10,479 bases of DNA from Leptospirillum sp037442005 (GTDB lineage: Bacteria; Nitrospirota; Leptospirillia; Leptospirillales; Leptospirillaceae). Shown piece by piece: positions 1 to 6,664 of the stretch. The stretch is taken from NCBI GenBank assembly GCA_037442005.1, contig JBBIRA010000050.1, forward strand, positions 1-10,479. The letters run 5' to 3'. Under the pieces are notes generated by a model. The model had not been told where the DNA came from and made no database searches. It saw only the letters and a program-made list of their open reading frames with translations. Each line of letters opens with the position of its first letter. The stretch's first letter is position 1. A program made the position numbers and the translations under genes.

Positions 1-827
1 GAACCTTCTTCCATGTCAAAGGACCGGAAATCTTCAATATGTGGCTTGGCGAATCCGAACGTATTGTTCGTGAGTTGTTTGCACAGGGGAGGGAGTCCCG
101 TTCCCGGGGAGAATTTCCGGTTCTCTTTATTGATGAAGCGGAAGCCATTCTTGGAACGCGTCGGTCAGCCAGGACGTTCAATATCCATAATACGGTTGTT
201 CCAATGTTCTGTGCTGAAATGGATGGATTGTCATCCCAGGCCGGGTTTCTGGTGATACTGGCAACCAATCGCCCGGAAATGATTGATCCCGCCATTTTAC
301 GCCCCGGAAGAATTGATCGGAAAATCCGTGTTGTCCGTCCGGACCGGGGGGCGGCAGGCGAGATTCTAACGCTTTCGATCCCGGGTTCCATTCCCACTGT
401 CCGATCCGGAGCGGTTCTGGATGAAACGGCCAGACACAAGATGTTTTCGGACTTTCTGGACCGGTTATATGGCACGTCTCAGGAAAATGCAGTCATGGAG
501 CTTCACTTGAGGTCAGGACGGCGGGACACCCTCTACAGAAAGTCTCTTCTTTCGGGAGCGATTCTGGTGTCAATCTTTGACAGGGCAAAGGAAAGGGCAC
601 TGCTTAGAGAACTGTCCGATCCGTCGGATGTTGCCGGTATCCGGGAGGAAGATCTGTGGGAAGCGATGTCTAAAGAGTTTGAGGAAGGAGATATCCTTCC
701 GGATTCGGATGTGGCGAGAGACTGGCTGGCGCTTTTGGATCTGCCAACACGTGATGTGGTGGACATCCGCCGGATTCGCCCGGGAGAGAAAGAACGTTCT
801 TTCCTCGACAGGCGCCAGATCGAATGA
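1..827 (+). CDS. arc: Proteasome-associated AAA ATPase ARC/Mpa (3' part)
   Basis: This is the C-terminal 274 residues of the ring ATPase that recognises Pup-tagged proteins, unfolds them with ATP and threads them into the 20S proteasome in the cytoplasm. The frame is already open at position 3, so the coiled coil, OB domains and Walker A motif lie upstream of the window. The Walker B motif LFIDEAEA has its Asp-Glu pair at 132-137. Sensor 1 LATNRP lies near 258-275, and the arginine-finger stretch LRPGRIDRK is at 297-323. The rest follows mycobacterial Mpa closely, including the DRLY and SGAILVSIFDRAKERA segments. The protein ends DRRQIE, without the Gly-Gln-Tyr-Leu tail that Mpa uses to dock on the 20S core. 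Its stop overlaps the dop start as ATGA, which indicates translational coupling within a proteasome operon. ARC is preferred over FtsH or Cdc48-type ATPases because of the C-terminal similarity and the neighbours. Confidence 0.95.
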   Translation, partial: TFFHVKGPEIFNMWLGESERIVRELFAQGRESRSRGEFPVLFIDEAEAILGTRRSARTFNIHNTVVPMFCAEMDGLSSQAGFLVILATNRPEMIDPAILRPGRIDRKIRVVRPDRGAAGEILTLSIPGSIPTVRSGAVLDETARHKMFSDFLDRLYGTSQENAVMELHLRSGRRDTLYRKSLLSGAILVSIFDRAKERALLRELSDPSDVAGIREEDLWEAMSKEFEEGDILPDSDVARDWLALLDLPTRDVVDIRRIRPGEKERSFLDRRQIE

Positions 828-2341
828 GTCGCCCTGACTTTCCTGTCATTACAGGTATCGAGACTGAATACGGGATTGTCCGCACTGATGTCACCTCGTC
901 GGATCCGGTGATTGAATCCATGGAGCTGATCCAAAACTACACGGGAAGTGCTCCATGGAAATGGAATTACGAAGAGGAAAATCCGTCCCGGGATGCGAGA
1001 GGTTTTTACGCTCAAGGGTTGGCTCAGGATGTTGAAGAACAGGAGTTTACGCGTTCGGATCATCAACGGTTCTTTTCTTTTCGGGAGATGAAGAGCGATC
1101 GGATCCTGAATAATGGGGCCCGTTTTTACAATGACCATACACATCCGGAGTATTCGACGCCGGAATGTCATGGGTTGTTTGATCTTCTGCTGCAGGACAG
1201 GGCGGGCGTCCTAATCTTGCGGCAGGCAAAAAAGGTCCGTGAGGAAACTCTCGGTGGAGGTGCCGGCCTCCGTTTGTACAAGAACAACACTGATTATCAT
1301 GGACACAGTTATGGATGTCATGAAAATTATCTTCTGCCCCGTGAAGTTCCCTTTGAGCAGATCGTTTCTTTCCTTCTGCCATTTGTTGTTGCCAGAACGC
1401 TTCTGATTGGAGCCGGGAAATATACGGTTGAGTCTTCTGAAAAGACCGGGGCGGTCCGGTATCAGATTTCTCAGCGGGCTGATTTTATGGAAGCCTTGAT
1501 TGGCGTTGATACGATGCACAATCGTCCCCTGATCAACAGCCGGGATGAGCCCCATGCGAGTCTTTCAAGGTATCGCCGACTCCATTTGATTTCTGGTGAT
1601 GCCAATATGTCGGAGTGGCAGACAGTGATGAAAGTCGGGATGACAAGGCTGGTTTTAGGATTGCTGTTGAAAGACGCTTCCGTGCCCCGGCTGGCGTTAA
1701 GGGATCCGCTGCAGGCGATCCGGCAGATTTCACTCGGGTTGTACGAGCAACCCTTACTGGCGTTAGAAAGTGGTTCTCCCCGGAGTGCCGTGACGATTCT
1801 GAAGGAATATCTCGATGTCCTGTCCACCCTGTCCCATCCTGATCCTGAAGATCGTTGGGTGATGGAGGAATGGGCAAAGGCACTGGAAGATTTCCAGAAG
1901 GATCCTGTCCTGTTATCAGACCGTCTCGACTGGGTGGCGAAAAGGGAGTTGCTGGAATCTTTTCGCATGGATGAAGGGCTGTCTTCCGATGATCCTTGGT
2001 TACAGAGTCTGGATCTGGCTTATCATGATCTTGACCCTTCGGACGGGTTATTTTGGGAGATGGAGTCATCCGGATCGATGCGGCGTTTGACAACGGAGGA
2101 CAAAGTCCGAATGGCGACCCTGTCGCCTCCGGCAAAAGGTCGCCCTCGTATCCGGACCGCCATTCTCCATCGTTTTGGTCATCTGGTCGCTGAGGCCGGT
2201 TGGGAACGGATTCATTTTCAGGACAGAACGGTTATTGAGCTTCCACTTTTTCTTTACCAGTCAGAAGAAGAGATGGAAGTGATCGAAAAAAGGGTGTCCA
2301 GCCTTTCAGATCATCGGCAGATCGGAGCCCTTTTTCTGTAG
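824..2341 (+). CDS. dop: Pup deamidase/depupylase Dop
   Basis: Dop is a glutamine synthetase/carboxylate-amine ligase-fold enzyme. It removes Pup from substrate lysines and, where Pup ends in Gln, deamidates it to Glu. The 505-residue length matches the family (about 500). The N-terminal GIETEYG (residues 11-17) supplies the Glu residues of the nucleotide/metal site. Residues 43-61, APWKWN through NPSRDARGF, form the Dop-specific loop that PafA lacks, and this separates the two paralogues. The catalytic Asp is Asp104 in FYNDHTHPEYSTPE. The segments LYKNNTDYHGHSYGCHENYL and INSRDEPHA are also family signatures. The ATG overlaps the arc stop by 4 bases with only a weak ribosome site, so translation is probably coupled. 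The downstream modifier already ends in Glu, so depupylation and Pup recycling are probably its main jobs (inference). Confidence 0.94.
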   Translation: MSRPDFPVITGIETEYGIVRTDVTSSDPVIESMELIQNYTGSAPWKWNYEEENPSRDARGFYAQGLAQDVEEQEFTRSDHQRFFSFREMKSDRILNNGARFYNDHTHPEYSTPECHGLFDLLLQDRAGVLILRQAKKVREETLGGGAGLRLYKNNTDYHGHSYGCHENYLLPREVPFEQIVSFLLPFVVARTLLIGAGKYTVESSEKTGAVRYQISQRADFMEALIGVDTMHNRPLINSRDEPHASLSRYRRLHLISGDANMSEWQTVMKVGMTRLVLGLLLKDASVPRLALRDPLQAIRQISLGLYEQPLLALESGSPRSAVTILKEYLDVLSTLSHPDPEDRWVMEEWAKALEDFQKDPVLLSDRLDWVAKRELLESFRMDEGLSSDDPWLQSLDLAYHDLDPSDGLFWEMESSGSMRRLTTEDKVRMATLSPPAKGRPRIRTAILHRFGHLVAEAGWERIHFQDRTVIELPLFLYQSEEEMEVIEKRVSSLSDHRQIGALFL

Positions 2342-2376
2342 ACAAAATCACCGGTAACGAGGTGAAACTGCCAGAC

Positions 2377-2383
2377 AAGGAGG
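2377..2383 (+). promoter_or_regulatory. Strong ribosome binding site of pup
   Basis: AAGGAGG lies 7 bases before the pup ATG, in the 49-base gap after dop. Together with prcA's GGGAGG it is among the strongest Shine-Dalgarno sequences in the operon. It would let pup, the consumable modifier, be translated independently of the upstream genes (inference). Confidence 0.8.
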
Positions 2384-2390
2384 ATCAGAC

Positions 2391-2606
2391 ATGGGTAATA
2401 ATCATGATTTTTTGAACTCTCTTTTTATGGTGTCTCCGGAGCAGCCGGTTTCTCCCGTCTCCCCCGGAAGGCGGGAGGGGAAACAGGAGTCTCCTGTTCC
2501 CCGCCGTCCCGACGGTGGTCGTGAAGGGGGCGACAGGCTTCGGGACCGGATGAAAAAAGTGGACCCCAATCAGTCTGAACGATATCGCCAAAGGACGGGT
2601 GAATGA
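2391..2606 (+). CDS. pup: Prokaryotic ubiquitin-like modifier, UBact/Pup type
   Basis: This 71-residue protein is the small modifier that PafA attaches to lysines of target proteins through its C-terminal glutamate, marking them for the proteasome. It is very hydrophilic and rich in Gly, Arg, Pro, Ser and Glu, as expected for a disordered Pup-like protein; actinobacterial Pup is about 64 residues. The C terminus RYRQRTGE (residues 64-71) ends in the Arg-Thr-Gly-Glu tail typical of UBact, the Pup homologue described in Nitrospirae and other Gram-negative phyla, rather than Gly-Gly-Gln. The encoded last residue is Glu, so no deamidation is needed before ligation. It sits between dop and prcB, exactly where pup lies in actinobacterial operons, and its stop overlaps the prcB ATG (ATGA). 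Overall sequence similarity to mycobacterial Pup is low, so the call rests on tail, size, composition and location. Confidence 0.93.
   Translation: MGNNHDFLNSLFMVSPEQPVSPVSPGRREGKQESPVPRRPDGGREGGDRLRDRMKKVDPNQSERYRQRTGE
2472..2511 (+). other. Strong inverted repeat inside pup
   Basis: GGGGAA-A-CAGGAG at 2477-2489 pairs with CTCCTGTTCCCC at 2491-2502, leaving one bulged A. It can be extended by CGGGA (2472-2476) with TCCCG (2507-2511) across an internal GCCG. CTCCCG at 2452-2457 can compete for CGGGAG at 2472-2477, giving a mutually exclusive fold. There is no T-tract, so it is not a standard terminator. It encodes the disordered Gly/Arg/Pro-rich middle of Pup, so the repeat may simply be a by-product of composition. 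A role in mRNA stability or translation is conjecture. Confidence 0.45.
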
Positions 2607-3397
2607 CAACTCCTGACAGGATTTCCGGATCGCTGCTTGATCTTCTGAAACAACATCATGTTCAGCTGCCGGGGAGCTCTCACATGGAGGGAACGGCAAC
2701 TGTTTCTCCAGAGATTCAGGCTACAACAATTCTGGCTTTTCACTATAAAGAAGGCGTTCTCGTTGCTGGAGATCGTCGGGCCACCGCCGGAAATCGAATT
2801 ATGGCAAACAGGGTGGAAAAGGTTCTGGAAATTGATGGCAGCTCTGTCTTGGCCATTTCGGGTTCTCCAGCCCAGGCAATCGAGATGGCAAGGATTCTGG
2901 ATCATTCATTCCGGTATTATCGGCGCAGCCAGCTCGATGAACTGTCACTGGAAGGTCGATTGAGGCTTTTGGCCCAGCTATTGAAAGATAATCTTCCAAT
3001 GGCGATGAACGGTGTGGGCGGAGTGGTTCCCCTGTTTATCACGATGGATCCTGAATCAGGAGGCCCGCATATCTATTTTTACGATATTCTGGGTGCCCAT
3101 TTTGAAGGGACTCCCTTTGCCGTTGGTGGATCCGGGTCACTGGAGGTGCAAGGTGTTCTCCGGTTTCTGGATCGCTGGGGGTCTAGTGACGGACTGTCTT
3201 CCATGGGCAAAAAAGAGGCGATTGTCTTGAGTCTGCGGCTTCTTGAGACGGCATCCTATTTTGATTCGGCAACGGGTGGGATCCAGGAACGGGACAGAAT
3301 CTATCCCGTGATCAAGCTTGTGACACGTGAAGGGATTGAAACGGTCAGCGAAGGGTTCATCAGGGAATTGATGGAGAGGGAGGTTCAAGGTGTTTGA
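2603..3397 (+). CDS. prcB: 20S proteasome beta subunit PrcB
   Basis: This is the catalytic subunit of the 20S core, an N-terminal nucleophile threonine protease. The 264-residue precursor has a propeptide of about 40 residues that should be removed autocatalytically before Thr41 in IQA-TTILAF. Counting from Thr41 as Thr1, the other two catalytic residues fall exactly where expected: Asp17 is Asp57 in AGDRRAT and Lys33 is Lys73 in RVEKV. The SGSPAQAIEMAR segment corresponds to the conserved Gly/Ala-rich stretch around residue 90 of the mature chain. The residue before the cleavage site is Ala, whereas most beta precursors, including the mycobacterial one, have Gly. The ATG overlaps the pup stop, and AAGGA at 2591-2595 lies 7 bases upstream. 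The gene overlaps prcA by 8 bases, as expected for subunits of one complex. Confidence 0.96.
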   Translation: MTTPDRISGSLLDLLKQHHVQLPGSSHMEGTATVSPEIQATTILAFHYKEGVLVAGDRRATAGNRIMANRVEKVLEIDGSSVLAISGSPAQAIEMARILDHSFRYYRRSQLDELSLEGRLRLLAQLLKDNLPMAMNGVGGVVPLFITMDPESGGPHIYFYDILGAHFEGTPFAVGGSGSLEVQGVLRFLDRWGSSDGLSSMGKKEAIVLSLRLLETASYFDSATGGIQERDRIYPVIKLVTREGIETVSEGFIRELMEREVQGV

Positions 3398-4112
3398 TGA
3401 ACCTTACCGATGGGTTGATGCAATCAATCAACGCCGTGACTATATTGAAGATCAACTCAAGAGATCCTCTCCTGTTATCGCGGTTTCAGTCGAAGAGGGG
3501 ATCCTTCTGGTTTCCTTTTACCGCAGAACACCAAAGCTGTTCGAGCTTTATGACCGGATGGCGATGGGCTCCATCGGTCACCCGGCAGATCTCGAGGCGA
3601 TCAGGATGTCCTTGATCAATACGGCACATGTCGAAGGCTTCACCCGTTCATCGAAAGATGTTTCGATCAGGAGACTGGTGATGTTCAATCTGTCTCCCAA
3701 ACTGAAAACTGCTTTTGAAGATGTGATGTCTTCTCCGCTGATCTTCAGGGGAGTGATTGTTGAAGCAGGGGTTTTTCCGAAAGACGATCAGTTTATCGAA
3801 GTCGACTTTGATGGACAGGTCTCTCCTGTCACGATGTCTTCTGTCATCTCAAGTTCAGAGGAGGTGTCTGACCGGGTGAAGAAAATGCTTCCGTCAACCA
3901 TCATGGCTGTTGGCGACGCCTTGCCTCTTATCATCGACAGCTGTTTTGCCGGAAACTTCGACGTGACAGATATCGGACTTGATTCTGAAGGAAAAATTGT
4001 GGACGAAGCGATGTACAGGGAGCAAAAAGAGAAGTTCATCAAGGAGAGGGTGCTTGATATCCAGCTTGTTGACCGGTTCCGCGGCGTCATGAAACCTCTC
4101 TCCATGCCTTAG
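3390..4112 (+). CDS. prcA: 20S proteasome alpha subunit PrcA
   Basis: PrcA forms the outer heptameric rings of the 20S core, gates the pore and docks the ARC ATPase. The 240-residue protein begins MFDEPYRWVDAINQRRDYIE, comparable to the mycobacterial N-terminal gate helix (SPEQAMRERSELA). It continues with SPVIAVSVEEGILLVSF and KLFELYDRMAMGSIGHPADLE, the standard alpha-subunit core with the family's KxxELYDR motif. The start is GTG, chosen because GGGAGG (3378-3383) lies 6 bases upstream and the alignment begins there; the nearby ATG at 3394 is in another frame. The GTG lies inside prcB (8-base overlap), so the two subunits are probably translationally coupled. The C-terminal portion, from about residue 185, is acidic and lysine-rich and is the part least like mycobacterial PrcA. 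Confidence 0.95.
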   Translation: MFDEPYRWVDAINQRRDYIEDQLKRSSPVIAVSVEEGILLVSFYRRTPKLFELYDRMAMGSIGHPADLEAIRMSLINTAHVEGFTRSSKDVSIRRLVMFNLSPKLKTAFEDVMSSPLIFRGVIVEAGVFPKDDQFIEVDFDGQVSPVTMSSVISSSEEVSDRVKKMLPSTIMAVGDALPLIIDSCFAGNFDVTDIGLDSEGKIVDEAMYREQKEKFIKERVLDIQLVDRFRGVMKPLSMP

Positions 4113-4145
4113 CCTGTTCAGGTATTTTTAGCAAAGGGGGTACCC

Positions 4146-5591
4146 TTGCGATCGATCATCGGTCTTGAAACGGAATATGGAACGCTGTTGAATCGTGATT
4201 CTGGGTCTGTTAGAGATCTTTTTCGCCAGGAGGAGATTTTTCAAAGACTCCGGGATCATGTTTTTCATGCGCGCCGTCTTGGCGCGATTGACCAGCATCA
4301 ACGGGCTTATGATGAACCAGTGGGAAATGGAGGGTTCCTCCGGAATGCCGGTCGCCTTTATGTGGATATGGGGCATTTGGAATATGCTTCTCCCGAGGCG
4401 CTCGATCTTCTTGATCTGGTGTTGGTGGATCGGGCTGGCGACCAGATCCTGCAAGAATCAATCAATGAGCTGGGTCTTTCCTCTGAAATCTCATTGATTA
4501 AGAATAATATCGACCATCACACCCTTGCGACATTCGGTTCTCATGAGAATTATCTTGTGTCACGCCAGTTTCCCTTTACCGAAAAAGGAATGGAGCCGCT
4601 GGTCGCATTTTTAGTGACCAGGCAGATTTTTACGGGTTCAGGGAGAGTCGGCTCAGCGAATCTGAATGAAAGCCTGATCACATTCCCTCCAACGGATAAG
4701 CCTGTTCATTTCCAGTTGTCACAGCGCGCCGATTATGTCGTGAACAAATTTTACCAATGGGTCCAGATGAATCGTTCCATTGTCAATACGAGAGATGAAC
4801 CTTTGGCGGACCCTGTCCAGTTCCGCCGGATGCATCTGTTGATGGGAGATTCAAATATGTCCCAGTTTGCCACGGCAATGAAATTTGGGACGACCCGCCT
4901 TGTTCTTTCCCTCATTGAAGAAGGGCTTCTTCCTCCGATTGGCATTATTGATCCGGTGCGAGCCAATCATTCTGTATCGCATGATATGACAATGCAATGG
5001 AAAATCATGGATCATGAAGGAGAGATGGTAACGGCGACTGATATTCAGTGGATGTTTCTTGAAGTGGCGGATAAACACTATCGGGGGAGGGACCCTGAGA
5101 CAGACTGGGTGTTGTCAGAGTGGAGTGCCCTTTTAACGGACCTTGGGAAAAGAGATCCCGAACGTGTTGCTGACCGGGTAGACTGGGCTGCAAAGTATGT
5201 CCTGCTCGATGGCTTCAGAAGAGATGAAGGGCTCGATTGGCAGGATCCGTGGATGGAGAGCCTGGATCTTGAATACCATAATATTGACCCGGAAAAGGGG
5301 CTTTTCCGGATTCTGGAACAGGAAGGGCGCCATCGAACACTGATTCCCGACCAGGTGATTGAGGAAGGAATCTGTACACCTCCAAAACATACGAGAGCCT
5401 TTGGCCGATCCATAGCGATCGACCAGATTCTGGAGGTAAATTCGCTGTCCTATATTATCCAGTGGTTCGGAATACAGGTGAATGAAGGGGAGGTCCTATA
5501 TATGCTGGACCCCCTGAAGACTTATCAATGTGAAGTCGAAACGTATTTTTCCGATCCCTCAGCAGAATCCGTCCCTATTCAGAAGGACTGA
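4146..5591 (+). CDS. pafA: Pup-protein ligase PafA
   Basis: PafA joins the C-terminal Glu side chain of Pup/UBact to a substrate lysine, using ATP through a gamma-glutamyl phosphate. At 481 residues it is close to the family size (about 450-480). IIGLETEYG (residues 4-12) provides the ATP/metal-binding glutamates, and the catalytic Asp is Asp74 in GRLYVDMGHLEYASPEA. KNNIDHHT, SHENYL, QLSQRADY, NTRDEPLAD and MGDSNMSQFAT are shared PafA/Dop signatures. It lacks the Dop loop (NPxRDARGF) seen in the paralogue upstream, so it is the ligase. The start is TTG, chosen because AAAGGGGG (4133-4140) lies 5 bases upstream and the conserved sequence starts within four residues. It follows prcA after 33 bases and is the last gene of the operon. 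Its 3' end overlaps the convergent dehydrogenase gene by 13 bases. Confidence 0.94.
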   Translation: MRSIIGLETEYGTLLNRDSGSVRDLFRQEEIFQRLRDHVFHARRLGAIDQHQRAYDEPVGNGGFLRNAGRLYVDMGHLEYASPEALDLLDLVLVDRAGDQILQESINELGLSSEISLIKNNIDHHTLATFGSHENYLVSRQFPFTEKGMEPLVAFLVTRQIFTGSGRVGSANLNESLITFPPTDKPVHFQLSQRADYVVNKFYQWVQMNRSIVNTRDEPLADPVQFRRMHLLMGDSNMSQFATAMKFGTTRLVLSLIEEGLLPPIGIIDPVRANHSVSHDMTMQWKIMDHEGEMVTATDIQWMFLEVADKHYRGRDPETDWVLSEWSALLTDLGKRDPERVADRVDWAAKYVLLDGFRRDEGLDWQDPWMESLDLEYHNIDPEKGLFRILEQEGRHRTLIPDQVIEEGICTPPKHTRAFGRSIAIDQILEVNSLSYIIQWFGIQVNEGEVLYMLDPLKTYQCEVETYFSDPSAESVPIQKD

Positions 5592-6664
5592 GGGATATCC
5601 CTTTGTTTTGTCACATATGCCAGATAGGGGTCCCACATGGCCCCTGTTGCGGACATAACAAAATCAGCTCCTTCATTTCTGAATAGCGGAAAGTCTTCTG
5701 GAGTGTTATATCCCCCAACACCGATCAGGTCGATTTTAAACCCGCCTTTATCAATTGACTTCCGAAGGATTCCAACTGTCTGAAGTGACAGGTCCCTGAT
5801 CCCGGCTCCACAAAGACCTGATCGCTCCCTTCCTGTTCCCGGAAGTGCGGGTTGACCGTTTGAGTTGATGATTGTGCCCGATACAGTATTGATCGCCCCG
5901 ATTCCCTGAATAAATGGAGCCACCTTTTCTACAAGCCTGTCGGCAAGATTCAAGTCAGATATCTGACCGATCTTCATGATCAGAGGTATTGTTCCGATCG
6001 CTTTTCTGACAAGGGAAAGGACTTTTTCGCTCGACTCAGGACTTTGATAGAGCTGACCTTCTTTTCCTTTCACGTTCGGACAGGAAAAGTTCACTTCTAT
6101 CGCCATTGCTCCCGCTTCTTTAGCCATTTTGGCTGTTCTGGCGAAATCCTCAGGCATGGAGCAATCAGCCTGGTCAATACCAACAACCGATACAACGAGG
6201 ACCTGATCCTTTTCCAGTGATTTCAATGCAAGCCCTACATCGGGGATCCAGACGGACGGGTCTTTGCTTGGCATTCCAAATGAATTGGTAATAGTGACTG
6301 ATGTCATTTGGGAAGGGTGGTAGTCCAGCGTTGCAATCAGGGGGGACTGGAGGTCCTCCATCCTGAATGGCCGGTTAAAGGGAACATAAAGACAATTGGG
6401 GTTCGGGTAGGACGGATGGCTGTGACTTCTCACTGTTTTATAGGTCAGTATGTCAAACCCCATTTTTGCATAGAATCCGATCCACTCCGAATTCAATAGC
6501 GGCCCTGCCGGTATTCCGATCCGGGAACGGCAGGGTATTCCAAGAAACGGGACCGTTTGGTGGGTCGGCTGTAATGGAGGTGGATTGATCCCGAATACAG
6601 GCCCTTTTTTGTAATTTTCTTCGTAAGAAACTCTGATGTCATAAACGGGAGGGGCGATCGACAA
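5579..6664 (-). CDS. Dihydroorotate dehydrogenase family protein (class 1-like)
   Basis: This is an FMN-dependent TIM-barrel protein of the dihydroorotate dehydrogenase family, whose classical members oxidise dihydroorotate to orotate in pyrimidine synthesis. With the chosen start it has 361 residues. The active-site loop is NFSCPN (192-197), with Cys195 as catalytic base as in soluble class 1 enzymes; class 2 enzymes have Ser. Lys76 in LTYKTVRS, MKIG (230-233), INTVSG (258-263) and the FMN-phosphate segments IGVGGYNTPED and SATGAM also match. An N-terminal stretch of about 40 residues makes it longer than typical class 1A enzymes (about 310). The frame is open further upstream, but that part is antisense or overlapping thrB. 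The TTG at 6664 is preferred because AAGGAG (6671-6676) lies 6 bases before it. It overlaps thrB by 26 bases. Whether the substrate is dihydroorotate or another dihydropyrimidine (PreA-like) is not settled by sequence. Confidence 0.8.
   Translation of the reverse strand: MSIAPPVYDIRVSYEENYKKGPVFGINPPPLQPTHQTVPFLGIPCRSRIGIPAGPLLNSEWIGFYAKMGFDILTYKTVRSHSHPSYPNPNCLYVPFNRPFRMEDLQSPLIATLDYHPSQMTSVTITNSFGMPSKDPSVWIPDVGLALKSLEKDQVLVVSVVGIDQADCSMPEDFARTAKMAKEAGAMAIEVNFSCPNVKGKEGQLYQSPESSEKVLSLVRKAIGTIPLIMKIGQISDLNLADRLVEKVAPFIQGIGAINTVSGTIINSNGQPALPGTGRERSGLCGAGIRDLSLQTVGILRKSIDKGGFKIDLIGVGGYNTPEDFPLFRNEGADFVMSATGAMWDPYLAYVTKQRDIPQSF

Noticed and set aside
533..1171. Long open frame antisense to arc/dop
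   Set aside because: Lies opposite well-supported genes, has no recognisable domain and arises from codon bias of the sense frames.
1471..2135. Overlapping antisense frames of 165 and 200 residues inside dop
   Set aside because: Low-complexity Ser/Pro/Arg-rich translations opposite a conserved enzyme; no ribosome site or family match.
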